Both the position numbers and the translations under genes were made by a program. The notes under the pieces were generated by a model, which had not been told where the DNA came from, did not search any database, and saw only the letters and a list, made by a program, of their open reading frames with translations. Shown one piece after another: positions 1 through 9,641 of a DNA stretch of 64,000 bases (the first letter of the stretch is position 1; every line of letters begins with the position of its first letter). The stretch spans positions 2,848,986 through 2,912,985 of the forward strand of contig NZ_LT745763.1 of assembly GCF_900166595.1 (NCBI RefSeq), in the 5' to 3' direction. Source of the DNA: Virgibacillus dokdonensis. GTDB taxonomy: Bacteria > Bacillota > Bacilli > Bacillales > Amphibacillaceae.

Positions 1-884
1 AACGCAAACATCGTAAACCCTTCGACCGCTTTTTCTAAAAAACCATCATCCTCTTCCATTACATCTGCAAAGAATATGTTCGGAGATTTACCACCAAGTT
101 CCAATGTGACAGGAATAATATTTTCCGACGCATATTGCATAATTAATCGTCCGGTAGTTGTTTCCCCTGTAAAGGCTACTTTTGAAATTCTACTATTTGA
201 AGCTAGTGGTTTACCTGCTTCAACGCCAAATCCATTAATCACATTCACAACACCTGCAGGAATTAAGTCTTTCACTAGATCAAGCCATACATGAATAGAA
301 GCTGGCGTTTGTTCAGCTGGTTTTAAAACAACACAGTTTCCAGCAGCTAGTGCAGGAGCTAATTTCCATGTAGCCATTAATATTGGAAAATTCCAAGGAA
401 TAATTTGTCCTACTACTCCTAAAGGTTCATGGAAATAATAAGCGACCGTATCTTTATCAATTTGACTAACTCCGCCTTCCTGTGCTCGAATCACACCTGC
501 AAAATAACGAAAATGATCAATAGCAAGTGGTATATCTGCAGCTAACGGTTCACGGACTGCCTTTCCATTATCCCAAGTTTCTGCAACAGCTAACTTTTCC
601 ATGTTCTCTTCCATTCGATCAGCGATTTTATGAAGCAACAATGATCTTTCCGTTACCGATGTTTGGCTCCATATCATTTTCGCCTCATGAGCGGCATCTA
701 ACGCAGCTTCTACATCTTCCTTTGTCGATCTTGCTATCTGACAAAATACTTCTCCAGTTACCGGACTTGCATTTTCAAAATAATTTCCATTGGCTGGTGG
801 AAGATATTCTCCTCCTATAAAATTATCATATTTTTCCCTAAAATGAACTACAGCATTTTCCGTATTTGGATTAGCATACCTCAT
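1..884 (-). CDS. NAD-dependent aldehyde dehydrogenase, ExaC/AldB-like (3' end outside window)
   Basis: Oxidises an aldehyde to the acid with NAD. The start is an ATG at 882-884 behind GGGAGGAG, giving a protein that opens [12 protein letters not shown]. The visible 294 residues hold the nucleotide-binding half, including the conserved [14 protein letters not shown] stretch, and match the acetaldehyde/chloroacetaldehyde dehydrogenase group (ExaC, AldB, AcoD) in style. The catalytic cysteine should lie just beyond base 1, so it cannot be checked here. A near-perfect cre site lies about 22 bp upstream of the start, pointing to CcpA repression on good sugars. The substrate is not determined by the sequence. 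Confidence 0.9.
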   Translation of the reverse strand, partial: MRYANPNTENAVVHFREKYDNFIGGEYLPPANGNYFENASPVTGEVFCQIARSTKEDVEAALDAAHEAKMIWSQTSVTERSLLLHKIADRMEENMEKLAVAETWDNGKAVREPLAADIPLAIDHFRYFAGVIRAQEGGVSQIDKDTVAYYFHEPLGVVGQIIPWNFPILMATWKLAPALAAGNCVVLKPAEQTPASIHVWLDLVKDLIPAGVVNVINGFGVEAGKPLASNSRISKVAFTGETTTGRLIMQYASENIIPVTLELGGKSPNIFFADVMEEDDGFLEKAVEGFTMFA

Positions 885-905
885 CTAACTTTCTCCTCCC
901 TTTTA

Positions 906-919
906 AGAAAGCGCTTTCA
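906..919. promoter_or_regulatory. cre site (CcpA operator) of the aldehyde dehydrogenase gene
   Basis: The palindrome AGAAAGCGCTTTCA reads TGAAAGCGCTTTCT on the gene's strand and fits the cre consensus TGWAARCGYTWNCW at every position. It sits between the expected promoter and the ribosome site, where bound CcpA would block transcription. Confidence 0.75.
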
Positions 920-1040
920 AGTAATTGTGATTTTAGTATAACAAATCATTTCGAATAATTGCAAGATTATAGCTACTTGTATAGTATGTCTAAGATTTAT
1001 CATATCTTAAGGAAACGATTCTTATAATATATGAGCGAAG

Positions 1041-1084
1041 GCGCCGGCGCCAGTTTAGCAACGTAGCGAATCGAACGAATCAAC
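1041..1084. repeat. Dispersed repeat family 1, copy 1 (short, left arm only)
   Basis: The stretch 1047-1084 matches 6489-6526 at 34 of 38 positions (shared core GTTTAGCAACGTAGCGA). This copy lacks the right palindromic arm seen in copy 2 and is preceded by a self-complementary GGCGCCGGCGCC-like block. Confidence 0.75.
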
Positions 1085-1101
1085 AGAGATAAATATAGTG
1101 C

Positions 1102-1129
1102 AAAAAACCCTTGATATCTATCAAGGGCT
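1102..1129 (-). terminator. Intrinsic terminator of ydjO
   Basis: On the minus strand CCCTTGATA-GA-TATCAAGGG is followed by six T residues, about 50 bp past the ydjO stop. Confidence 0.8.
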
Positions 1130-1175
1130 AGTAGCAGGGGTTTATATCTTATAAAGAGATACTTATTGGTTCATG

Positions 1176-1358
1176 CTACTTAAGTTCAGGAAGAGTCCTT
1201 ACTTCCTTTTGCATAGTGGACTTACATAACGGACATGTTGGTTCCTCCTCAAAACTATACGACTCCCGCATCCAACCTTGACAGTCGTCACTGGTGCATG
1301 ACCAAATGTTCGTTTCCACTTCTGGAACCGGTTCTTTTGGTCCACGTGAAAAAGACAT
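1176..1358 (-). CDS. ydjO: YdjO-family small cysteine-rich protein (cold-inducible in Bacillus)
   Basis: 60 residues. Two CxxC-type pairs (CTSDDC near residues 21-26 and CPLC near 42-45) suggest a small zinc ribbon. The opening tract, the WxC motif and the length match the YdjO family, whose B. subtilis member is cold-inducible with unknown function. The start ATG is preceded by AAAGGAG. The gene is monocistronic with its own terminator. Confidence 0.8.
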   Translation of the reverse strand: MSFSRGPKEPVPEVETNIWSCTSDDCQGWMRESYSFEEEPTCPLCKSTMQKEVRTLPELK

Positions 1359-1692
1359 GTGAGCATCTCCTTTCTTATACTAACTTCTATTATACGCCTA
1401 TTGTTGCCAGAAGGAAAGCTACTAAGCGTACAACTATCGTTCGATGCATCCTGTTTCTAGGGTTTAAAAAGGTTATTCTACTTATATTATATGTTATTGA
1501 GAAAAGATTTATGTAATGAATTAAATATAACAACCGTGCTAAAGGCGCCCTATTGTCACTTGTGTAGTCTTGGTGAAAATTGAAACTTCCCATCAATGGA
1601 CTACTAATTCTTGAAGCGAGAATCTTAGAGCCCCCTTCTATTTGCTATTAGAAAAACGCTGTCATTTTATTATACTATAAAACTTTCCTAAA
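1359..1692. other. Intergenic region with an IS200/IS605-like end fragment
   Basis: No gene is seen in about 330 bp. Near 1555-1640 the plus strand contains TTCTTGAAGCGAGAATCTTA, preceded by GTCTTGG and GGAAACTTCC-like segments. This resembles the 3' end and RNA scaffold of IS200/IS605-type (TnpB) elements as I remember them. No tnpB reading frame is present, so at most it is a remnant. Confidence 0.3.
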
Positions 1693-1725
1693 GTATAAAA
1701 AGGAGAGAAAGATATCTCCCCTTTT
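1693..1725 (-). terminator. Intrinsic terminator of the HAD phosphatase gene
   Basis: On the minus strand AAAAGGGGAGA pairs with TCTCTCCTTTTT across a 6-nt loop. It lies 20 bp beyond the stop codon. Confidence 0.75.
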
Positions 1726-1744
1726 GTTAAACCGTTCTATACAT

Positions 1745-2485
1745 CTACAGCGCATGCCGTCTAATTGCTTTGCCAACTCCATCTGCGTTGTTCACATCTG
1801 TAATGTAATCCGAAGCTTTTTTTACCGCTTCTTGCGCGTTACCCATAGCAACACCTACTCCAGCTTGTTGAATCATTTTTATGTCATTCAAACTATCTCC
1901 AACCGCCATCACTTCATCCATTGTTATTCCAACCAAGTTACAAACTTTTTCTAAACCTTTGGCTTTATTTACTCCTTCAGGGTTTACCTCTAGGTTCGTT
2001 GGTAAGGAATTCGTCATTTCCAGCCCATCTATAAAAGATAGCTCTTTAATCATTTTTTCTAAAGTGACTGGGTCATGAGACTCACAACCGAATTTCAACC
2101 ATTTTAGCTCATGAACATTTTCTGGTAACTCATTACGATATACTTGTTCTGTAGTGATCATCCATGTCGTAAGTCCAAGCCCTGTAGCTATATGGTACAT
2201 CTGTTCAATTTTCTTAGAGTCGAACAGATGTTGCTCGACAAGCTCTTGGTCTTTCGTCCAAATCTCTCCACCATTCACTGTTACGAGATAAGATTGTAAT
2301 CCTAAAGATTCTGCAAATGGGTAACAAGATTTCAACCAACGTCCAGTACTTAATACAACATGAATTCCTTTATCCATTGCTTCTGAAATTGCTTGACGAG
2401 TCAGTGGTGTAATTTCATGATCCTTTGTTAATAACGTGCCATCCATGTCTAAAGCGATGAGTTTAATATTCTTTGCTTGCTCCAT
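1745..2485 (-). CDS. Cof-type HAD-IIB family sugar/nucleotide phosphatase
   Basis: A haloacid-dehalogenase phosphatase of the Cof subfamily, 246 residues from the chosen start. Motif I is LDMDGTLL near the N-terminus (Asp nucleophile), motif II is the STGR tract near residue 50, and motif III/IV is GDSLND near residue 190. The reading frame extends 8 codons further upstream, but only the ATG at 2485 has a ribosome site (TGGAGG). That upstream stretch overlaps the end of the MFS gene, so the two are probably cotranscribed. Substrates of Cof enzymes are sugar phosphates, FMN or pyrimidine intermediates, and sequence alone does not decide. Confidence 0.85.
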   Translation of the reverse strand: MEQAKNIKLIALDMDGTLLTKDHEITPLTRQAISEAMDKGIHVVLSTGRWLKSCYPFAESLGLQSYLVTVNGGEIWTKDQELVEQHLFDSKKIEQMYHIATGLGLTTWMITTEQVYRNELPENVHELKWLKFGCESHDPVTLEKMIKELSFIDGLEMTNSLPTNLEVNPEGVNKAKGLEKVCNLVGITMDEVMAVGDSLNDIKMIQQAGVGVAMGNAQEAVKKASDYITDVNNADGVGKAIRRHAL

Positions 2486-2505
2486 TATTTTCCAGCCTCC
2501 ATTTA

Positions 2506-3684
2506 TCAAGTATTTCTAGTTAAAACGAAACCCCGATCATACATACTCGTTGTTATATAAGGAATGATAAGTAGTGCTAATAAAATAAAGAATAACAATT
2601 CAATGTTAAACATATCTACAATAACCCCACCTAATACTGGTCCGACCATTCTTCCTGCGGCACCAACACTATTTACGATTCCTTGATAAAAACCTGTCCT
2701 TCCTTGTGGGGCTAAATCATTTGCCAAAGTAGGAACGGCAGGCCAAACAAGCATTTCTCCCACTGTTAAGATTACCATAGCTATCGCAAACATGCTAAAG
2801 GTTTCTGACCATAACGCAATCAGAAAAGATATAAGAAATATGGTATTGCCCACATATATTTGCATTTTTTGTGAAGTAACCTTTGTGGTAAGCAACTTTA
2901 TGAAAGGCTGACCTAACACAATAAGAAAGCCATTAATTGCCCATAAGGTACTATATAATTCTAATGGTATTTGTAAATCTTGCGTATAGGAAGCAATAGT
3001 GGATTGCCATTGACTATAAGCAATCCAAGTTATTAAAAAGCCGCCACATAAAATAAATAAGGAGATAAAAGCTGCTTTATCTTTAATATTTCCTTGCTGT
3101 TTTAAAACGGTCGTATGCATCTGGCGATCTATATAAGCATCCATTGGTTTAAACGTCATGAAAACAATAAGAAAAAAGCTAAAAAACAAAATCGCATTGC
3201 TTATAAAAATATAATTAAATGATATACTTGCTACATAGCCACCGACAGTAGCTCCTAATGCAACTCCAAAATTCTGAGCAACATATATGGCATTAAACGC
3301 ACGTCTTCCTCCTTCTTTCCAAATCGAACCAGCCATCGCAAACATAACAGGCCAGGTTATCCCAGAACCAAAACCTATTAGAATAAGCGCAATAGAATAA
3401 TATACAATGTCATGATGCAATAATACCATAACGGTAGAAGCCGTCATTGCTAACCCTGTTCCGAAAAGGATCGTTTTATAAGGGCTGAACTTATCAAACA
3501 ATATACCGCCTAGTAAGTTACCTGCAATGGAAGCACCTTGGTTAAGCATTAAAATAAACCCTGCAAAAGCAAGGCTTTTCCCCAATTCATTGTGCATATA
3601 TATAGTGTTTAATGGCCATAAGAAAGAAGCACCAGTGACATTTACCGTTGTTGCAATTACAAGTAGCCAAATTTGTTTTGGCAT
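2506..3684 (-). CDS. MFS transporter, drug:H+ antiporter-like (YttB/YuxJ type)
   Basis: About 392 residues with 11-12 predicted membrane helices and a GGILFDKFSPYKT loop between helices 2 and 3, the usual MFS signature position. It resembles the B. subtilis YttB/YuxJ group of putative exporters. The ATG at 3684 (MPKQIW) is preferred over the GTG three codons upstream because AAGGTG lies at proper spacing. The downstream HAD gene begins about 20 bp past the stop. The substrate is unknown. Confidence 0.8.
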   Translation of the reverse strand: MPKQIWLLVIATTVNVTGASFLWPLNTIYMHNELGKSLAFAGFILMLNQGASIAGNLLGGILFDKFSPYKTILFGTGLAMTASTVMVLLHHDIVYYSIALILIGFGSGITWPVMFAMAGSIWKEGGRRAFNAIYVAQNFGVALGATVGGYVASISFNYIFISNAILFFSFFLIVFMTFKPMDAYIDRQMHTTVLKQQGNIKDKAAFISLFILCGGFLITWIAYSQWQSTIASYTQDLQIPLELYSTLWAINGFLIVLGQPFIKLLTTKVTSQKMQIYVGNTIFLISFLIALWSETFSMFAIAMVILTVGEMLVWPAVPTLANDLAPQGRTGFYQGIVNSVGAAGRMVGPVLGGVIVDMFNIELLFFILLALLIIPYITTSMYDRGFVLTRNT

Positions 3685-3845
3685 ACATATCACCTTCTAT
3701 CCTATGATCTTATCTACGTTATTTTAAATCATTTCGGATAACGAATCAATAAAGTAGCTCTACATATACCGTTAAAATTTATTAACACAGTCGCAATGCT
3801 TCATTAGATTTAGTAAATGTTCAAAATTGAAGTTTTTAGCACCTT

Positions 3846-4448
3846 CTATCGAGATAAAGTAGAAATAATTGTTTTTACAGCGCGCGTTAAATCGGACTGC
3901 GACCAGCTAGGAAGTTGTTTTTTTAAAGCGAGCTCATGAGATGCTGGAAGATGGATAAAACCAACTGGGATGGATAAAGCATGCTTCTGTACAAAATGTA
4001 ATGCGTGATACATAACGTTGTTGCATACGTATGTACCGGCAGTATTTGATATATGTGCAGGTAGCTTTTCTTCATGTAATGCATCAATTATTTTATGTAA
4101 GGGTAAGGTGGAAAAATAACCATCTGCACCACCAGTTACTATTTTCTCTCCATGCGGTTGGTATCCTCCATTATCTTTTAAACCGTCATTACAGTTTATC
4201 GCAATCCGCTCAGGTGTAATAGCACTTCTTCCTGCAGCCAATCCCAAAGCAATCACAGCTTCTGGCTCTAGTTCTTCCATATATGCAATCAATTGTTTTC
4301 CTGCCATCATAAAATCAACCGGCAATTTTCTAGCAACAATTTTATAACTATCTATTACTTCTCCATCTAGTTCTTCTACTATTTTTTCTGTGGGGTTTAT
4401 TGGATTATCTAGGAATGCCGCGAAACCAGTTAACAATAATTTTTTCAT
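3846..4448 (-). CDS. pcp: Pyroglutamyl-peptidase I (peptidase C15)
   Basis: Removes N-terminal pyroglutamate from peptides in the cytosol. The 200-residue protein has the complete triad expected for C15 peptidases: Glu80 (TPERIAIN), Cys142 (TYVCNN) and His166 (GFIHLPAS). Start MKKLLLTGF at 4448 is set by AAAGGAG; the frame runs ten codons further upstream without a ribosome site. Transcribed alone, towards the MFS gene. Confidence 0.95.
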   Translation of the reverse strand: MKKLLLTGFAAFLDNPINPTEKIVEELDGEVIDSYKIVARKLPVDFMMAGKQLIAYMEELEPEAVIALGLAAGRSAITPERIAINCNDGLKDNGGYQPHGEKIVTGGADGYFSTLPLHKIIDALHEEKLPAHISNTAGTYVCNNVMYHALHFVQKHALSIPVGFIHLPASHELALKKQLPSWSQSDLTRAVKTIISTLSR

Positions 4449-4647
4449 ATTTATAACTCCTTTTACTATTTTATCCAACTATTACAACAAAGAATTCTTT
4501 ATAAGAAACATCATAACATACATTGAAAAATAAACTCACTCCCTCGCTCCTATCTATGTAATGAACGAGTTGCTTGCAGAAAAAGTAAAATAATTACCGA
4601 ATGAAACGAAAAATTGCTATTGACAATGAAAACGAAATCATCTTACC

Positions 4648-4676
4648 TTGCTCAAATTATGATAGTTAAATATAAT
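4648..4676 (+). promoter_or_regulatory. SigA-type promoter of the dicarboxylate symporter gene
   Basis: TTGCTC, 17-bp spacer, TATAAT. The expected start of transcription lies near 4683, which rules out the in-frame ATG at 4675 as the start codon and supports 4708. Confidence 0.65.
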
Positions 4677-4707
4677 GTTATACATGGGAGAAAAAGGGGG
4701 AATATGT

Positions 4708-6357
4708 ATGATTTCGTCAACTTGGAATTGGATGTGGGAGAAACATGACGAATTAAAATCTTTTTTTACATTTTTTGTCCAAGCTAATTCCTCTAGATTA
4801 TCAACTGGTAGATCCATAGACCCTTTCGATAGTCTAGTAGGAAACAATAATGATCCGGGGAAAAATCGTAACTATAAGCCTGGGCAGCTTATTGGTTTAA
4901 TTGCAGGTCCATTATTATTTACCATCACTTTATTATTCTTTTCACCTGAAGATTTATCTCAACAGGGATTAGCCGTTTTAGCTAGTACGATTTGGGTTGC
5001 AATTTGGTGGATGACCGAAGCAATCCCCATTCCAGCAACTTCTTTATTACCAATAATTTTATTTCCTTTAACAGGTGGCTTAGATATTGGTACTACTACA
5101 TCTTCCTATGGAAGCGATACCATATTTTTGTTTATGGGTGGTTTTATGATAGCGCTAGCAATGGAAAAATGGAATCTACATAGGAGAATTGCACTATCCA
5201 TTATTTCTGTAATTGGTACGAACACGAACCGTATTATTCTAGGATTCATGGTTGCAACTGGTTTTTTATCCATGTGGATTTCTAACACTGCTACAGCAAT
5301 GATGATGGTTCCTATTGGTTTAGCTATTATTTACCAAATTTCAGACGCCTTAAAAGACGATCCTTCCATCGACACATCTAAAGAGAACTTTGCTTTTGGA
5401 AAGGCTCTCATGCTGAGTATTGCATATTCAGCATCTGTTGGAGGTATTGCTACATTAATAGGAACACCTCCTAACGCAGCATTAGCAGGCGTCATTAATA
5501 AAATGTATGGAATAGAGCTATCTTTTGCGAAGTGGATGTTATTTGGCGTGCCAATCGCATGGGTGTTTATTTTTATCATTTGGTTCTACCTAATTAAAAT
5601 AGCTTACCCATTAAAACTAAAACAGCTTCCTGGTGGCAAAGCATTGATTCATCAAGAAAAGCAAAAGCTTGGGAAACCTTCCGCTGAGGAAAAGGCTGTT
5701 TTCACTGTATTTATTCTAGCAGCTTTGGCTTGGATTACTCGTTCATTTTTACTTGTTCAAATTAACCCTAATATAAATGATGCGATTATCGCTATGAGCG
5801 CAGCTATCCTTTTGTTTTTGCTACCCTCCAAAAATTATAAAGACACGTTTCTATTAGATTGGAATACAGCTGTGAAGCTACCATGGGGAATCTTGTTATT
5901 ATTTGGGGGCGGTTTAGCAGTAGCAGCAGGATTTACGCAGTCTGGCCTTTCTGAATGGATCGGAAATCAATTAACTGCATTGCAAGGTATTCATATTTTT
6001 ATTGTATTGCTAGTTGTTGCAGGACTAGTCATATTCTTAACAGAGATTACTTCCAATACCGCAACAGCAAATATGATGTACCCTATCATGGCGGCGCTCG
6101 CTTTAGCTCTAGGAGTCCATCCATTCGTAGTCATGATCGCTGCTGGTGTAGCTTCATCTTGTGCTTTTATGTTACCGGTTGCTACCCCACCAAATGCCGT
6201 CGTCTTTGGTTCAGGTTACTTACGAATTCCAGATATGGTTAAAGCTGGTGTGGCGTTAAATATAATTGGCTCTATTTTAGTCACGGTAGCCATTTATTTC
6301 TTACTGCCGATACTTTGGGGAATAAACATTACGGAAGTACCTGATTTTGTGAAATAA
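4708..6357 (+). CDS. DASS family Na+-coupled dicarboxylate symporter (SdcS-like)
   Basis: 549-residue SLC13/DASS carrier. The middle and end closely follow the SdcS group: GQLIGLIAGPLLF at the first helix, two SNTAT tracts (WISNTATAMMM and TSNTATANMM) that bind sodium and substrate carboxylates, and GTPPNA / TPPNAVVFGSG motifs. The N-terminal 60 residues are longer and more polar than usual. The start is the ATG at 4708 behind AAAGGGGG. Likely imports succinate, malate or fumarate. Confidence 0.9.
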   Translation: MISSTWNWMWEKHDELKSFFTFFVQANSSRLSTGRSIDPFDSLVGNNNDPGKNRNYKPGQLIGLIAGPLLFTITLLFFSPEDLSQQGLAVLASTIWVAIWWMTEAIPIPATSLLPIILFPLTGGLDIGTTTSSYGSDTIFLFMGGFMIALAMEKWNLHRRIALSIISVIGTNTNRIILGFMVATGFLSMWISNTATAMMMVPIGLAIIYQISDALKDDPSIDTSKENFAFGKALMLSIAYSASVGGIATLIGTPPNAALAGVINKMYGIELSFAKWMLFGVPIAWVFIFIIWFYLIKIAYPLKLKQLPGGKALIHQEKQKLGKPSAEEKAVFTVFILAALAWITRSFLLVQINPNINDAIIAMSAAILLFLLPSKNYKDTFLLDWNTAVKLPWGILLLFGGGLAVAAGFTQSGLSEWIGNQLTALQGIHIFIVLLVVAGLVIFLTEITSNTATANMMYPIMAALALALGVHPFVVMIAAGVASSCAFMLPVATPPNAVVFGSGYLRIPDMVKAGVALNIIGSILVTVAIYFLLPILWGINITEVPDFVK

Positions 6358-6417
6358 AAAGAAACAGCAACAAACAGTGACGTAGTAAAAACATATTCAT
6401 AATTTGTTGTTATTCAT

Positions 6418-6458
6418 AAACATGTGGGAACAAATAGATTCCCACATGTTTATTTTCA
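6418..6458 (+). terminator. Intrinsic terminator of the DASS symporter gene
   Basis: AAACATGTGGGAA and TTCCCACATGTTT form a 13-bp perfect stem with an 8-nt loop, followed by ATTTTC. Confidence 0.8.
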
Positions 6459-6487
6459 TACTATTGAAAAGCTATAACAAAGGAGCA

Positions 6488-6602
6488 AGCGCCCGTTTAG
6501 CAACGTAGCGAGTGGAGCGAATCAACTAAAGTTTTAGGACTCATGGAACCAATGATGACTTATCGTAGGGCGATTCGTGAAGTGGCCTAGTTGCTGGACG
6601 CT
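6488..6602. repeat. Dispersed repeat family 1, copy 2 (palindromic, about 115 bp)
   Basis: The left arm AGCGCCCGTTTAGCAACGTA matches copy 1 at 1041-1084. The right arm, ending GATTCGTG..AGTGGCC..AGTTGCTGGACGCT near 6572-6602, is an imperfect reverse complement of the left arm, so the RNA or single strand can fold into a long hairpin. It lies in the 430-bp gap between the symporter and anmK, which otherwise holds no gene. Confidence 0.7.
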
Positions 6603-6786
6603 GGATCCGGACGTGGCTTATTTCGATTATTTTGTTATACATAAGCCCCCAATTTTATACTTTCTTATCTTCTAAAAAAGTTGAACAATAGGCCCAGCTT
6701 TTTTACGTATCAGTAAATGGCAGAGTACTTATCATTACATTTTCTTTATCCTTTTTCTTCCTCCATATTTCTAATTCGTATGGTGT

Positions 6787-7968
6787 CTACCACGATATTT
6801 TCCCCATAACTACTGGCTTATTTGCACCAGTTGCCGCAGGGAGATTATTCGTTCTTTGCTTATAACATTGATATCCTAGTAAAGCAAAAGAGATCGCCTC
6901 TTTGGCATCTGCAGGCATTCCAATCTCATCCGTTCCGCAAACAATGACGTCCTTAGACAAATATTTAGAAATAAACGTTAATAGCGTTTTATTATATCTG
7001 CCCCCACCACTAATAAACACTTCTTTTAAGCTAGCAGATGCTATATATTTATTAATCTCTAAAGCAATGGTCTTTGCAGTTAAAGCCGTTACCGTAGCCA
7101 CTTTATCATCATTATCAATTTGAAGACGCTCAGCTTCAAGCCATAGCTGGTTAGAGTACGCTTCTCCGAATAATTCTCTTCCCGTACTTTTAGGTGTTGT
7201 TAGATGGAAGTAAGGGTGATCTAAAAGCTGCGACAGCCAGGCTTCATTGACTGTCCCTTTTGCTGCTATAGCACCATTTTCATCATAACTTTGTACACCG
7301 TTTGTAGCCAAACTTGTAAAAGCATCCATTATCATATTTCCAGGCCCGGTATCATAAGCTAGTACATCCGCTTCTTTACATCCTTTTGGAAGTATGGTTA
7401 CATTGGAAATGCCTCCAATATTAACTAGCGCTCTTCCGTATTCTTCTTTCCGATACAACTTATAATCCGTGTATGGTACTAATGGAGCTCCTTGTCCACC
7501 AGCTGCCATATCTCTCGTTCTAAAATCACCAATTGTTGTAATACCGGTAAGTTCTGCAATCATACCAATATCCCCAATTTGTAGCGTTGAAACGACTTTA
7601 TTTCCTTCTATTTCCCTTGGTTCTGGCTGATGATATATCGTTTGACCATGTGAACTAATTAACAAAATTTGTTCCGATGACAACCTAGCATCTTCCATCA
7701 CTTGTTTCGAAGCATCTGCAAATAACTTTCCAAGATACATATTCATGCTTGATATTTCTTCAATACGTACTGTTTCTGGATTACACATGTTTGAAATTCT
7801 TTCTTTCATTTCTTTTGAATAGGAAAAGCTAGCAAAATGAAGTAGTTCAAAATTTAATGAGTGATCTTCATTTATTTTGACGACCGCTGCATCAATACCA
7901 TCTAAAGAAGTACCAGACATTAAACCAATAACAATATTGCTTGACGTCGCTGATTCTAACATCTCCAT
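6787..7968 (-). CDS. anmK: Anhydro-N-acetylmuramic acid kinase
   Basis: Converts 1,6-anhydro-MurNAc to MurNAc-6-phosphate in cell-wall recycling. 393 residues, near the usual family length of 370-390. The N-terminal GLMSGTSLDGIDAAVV tract, the GDFRTRDMAAGGQGAPLVP catalytic segment and the NIGGISNVT motif are all present. The ribosome site is GAAAGGAC; the ATG at 7968 or the one two codons later could be used. Its product feeds MurQ, whose gene lies at 27905-28768. Confidence 0.93.
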   Translation of the reverse strand: MEMLESATSSNIVIGLMSGTSLDGIDAAVVKINEDHSLNFELLHFASFSYSKEMKERISNMCNPETVRIEEISSMNMYLGKLFADASKQVMEDARLSSEQILLISSHGQTIYHQPEPREIEGNKVVSTLQIGDIGMIAELTGITTIGDFRTRDMAAGGQGAPLVPYTDYKLYRKEEYGRALVNIGGISNVTILPKGCKEADVLAYDTGPGNMIMDAFTSLATNGVQSYDENGAIAAKGTVNEAWLSQLLDHPYFHLTTPKSTGRELFGEAYSNQLWLEAERLQIDNDDKVATVTALTAKTIALEINKYIASASLKEVFISGGGRYNKTLLTFISKYLSKDVIVCGTDEIGMPADAKEAISFALLGYQCYKQRTNNLPAATGANKPVVMGKISW

Positions 7969-8137
7969 TGTCCTTTCGTGTTCATAAAATGAATTTATAT
8001 AAGCGTTTTCAGATCGCTCTATGTTAACTATACCATAATCAGGCGTCTTTTGAAATTATGTTTCGTTAATTTTAATGATTTTCGTAACTAAATTTCAATC
8101 GAGAATTTATATGCATTTGCATAAATATAACTCACAT

Positions 8138-8302
8138 TCATTTTTTTCGCCGTAAACTCTTCGGTAAATGAAAAATGATGAAAGCTAAACCTATTCCAAG
8201 GCTAATGTAAGGTAGAATTAATGTTGGGTCTTCATAAATGAAGTAAGCACCTACACCGGTAAAAAGCCAACCAATTAATTCATAAAACAAATGTTTTAAC
8301 AT
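8138..8302 (-). CDS. Small two-helix membrane protein, unknown
   Basis: 54 residues, MLKHLFYELIG..., with two hydrophobic helices (about 4-22 and 28-45) and a basic tail ending RRKK. The start is set by GGAGGAG at 8311-8317; the frame is open for eight more codons upstream. I do not recognise the family. Its downstream neighbour on the same strand is anmK. Confidence 0.6.
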   Translation of the reverse strand: MLKHLFYELIGWLFTGVGAYFIYEDPTLILPYISLGIGLAFIIFHLPKSLRRKK

Positions 8303-8372
8303 ATAATCTATTTCTCCTCCTTCCATAATAAAGCAGAGTTCTTTATAACTTACACAAGTACCTACATAAGTT

Positions 8373-9641
8373 TTATTTATTCATGTAAGCAGAATTGGAA
8401 GTGTTCTGACGCCTACCGTGTGGAATAGAACGACTGACAAGTAAATAAACCATTGGTATTAGTCCAAGTAACACAGCTAGTCCTTTCCAATGGAAATTTT
8501 CCCAAATTGGCGCTAAAGCAGAACTACCTAAGGTAACACCTATGTAATAGGAAACCAAATACAAGCTAGAAGCACTCCCTTTGTGGTGTGTAACTGTTTC
8601 ACTGACAGAAGAAGCTGTCAATGAATGTGCTGTAAAAAAGCCAAGACAAGTAATGCAAAGCCCAACCACAATAATAGGTAATGAGTTATGTACTGTAAAC
8701 AATATACCAATACCTAAGGTAAGCATACCACCTATGCGAACTTTTTCTAACCCTATGAAACTGGAAAGCCACCCGGCTAAAGGTGAACCAATGACTCCAA
8801 GCCCATATGCCAGAAAAAAGTAAGAAATAGTATGCAGTGATAATAAAAATGGCTCTTCTTGTAGATAAAAAGGCAAGTAGGTCCAAACCCCTGTAAACGA
8901 CATTTGCAAAACAATTCCTAATCCAAAAACGAGTAACAATTGTGGATCTTTAAGATGAAATAGAAATCCGTCTATATCCTTACTAAATCGTAGCCGGCTA
9001 GGTTGAAAATGTTTAGAATGTGGAAGCAAGAAATGAGTTAATATTAAAATAAGACCTCCAAATGCAGCTAGTCCATAAAAGGCAACCTGCCAAGATATAG
9101 CATCTGACACTATCCCCGTTATTACTCTTCCAGCCATCCCTCCAAGTGCATTACTAGATATATATAATGCTGTTGCAAAAGCTGCACTTTTAGGTTCAAT
9201 CTCCTCATGTAAATAAGCAAGTGCTGCAGCTGGTAAACCAGCAAGAGCAAAGCCTTGTATAAACCGAAGTATAATAAATATTATAAAACTATCAGTGATT
9301 GGCATAAGCAGAAACGGAAAAATAGCTCCTAATAAGGATATTTTAATAAACTGCGTTCTTCCCATTCGATCTGATAAAAAGCCCAAGATGATTAAACCTA
9401 CAATTAAACCAATAATAGTAAATGACATAGATAAACTAGAAACGGAAACACTAATTTGAAATTCATCAACAAAGACTGGCAATAAAGGTTGAATTGCGTA
9501 CATACTAGCAAAAATAAAAAAAGATGCTAACGCTAAACTAGCATTAATCCTCCAAAAATAACTATCTTTCACACTATATGGTTTTTTTTCAATCGTTTTA
9601 TTTGAATTCTCTTCTTTTGTTACATTATTTTTCAAAAACAT
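8373..9641 (-). CDS. MFS transporter, YnfM/arabinose-efflux type
   Basis: 422 residues with twelve helices. GFLSDRMGRTQ marks the loop between helices 2 and 3 and a central loop separates the halves. The start at 9641 (MFLKNN) is chosen for the GGGAGAG ribosome site. It overlaps the end of the upstream transporter gene by 17 bp, so the two are one operon, possibly translationally coupled. The substrate is unknown; YnfM-type carriers are often associated with drug or sugar efflux. Confidence 0.8.
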   Translation of the reverse strand: MFLKNNVTKEENSNKTIEKKPYSVKDSYFWRINASLALASFFIFASMYAIQPLLPVFVDEFQISVSVSSLSMSFTIIGLIVGLIILGFLSDRMGRTQFIKISLLGAIFPFLLMPITDSFIIFIILRFIQGFALAGLPAAALAYLHEEIEPKSAAFATALYISSNALGGMAGRVITGIVSDAISWQVAFYGLAAFGGLILILTHFLLPHSKHFQPSRLRFSKDIDGFLFHLKDPQLLLVFGLGIVLQMSFTGVWTYLPFYLQEEPFLLSLHTISYFFLAYGLGVIGSPLAGWLSSFIGLEKVRIGGMLTLGIGILFTVHNSLPIIVVGLCITCLGFFTAHSLTASSVSETVTHHKGSASSLYLVSYYIGVTLGSSALAPIWENFHWKGLAVLLGLIPMVYLLVSRSIPHGRRQNTSNSAYMNK

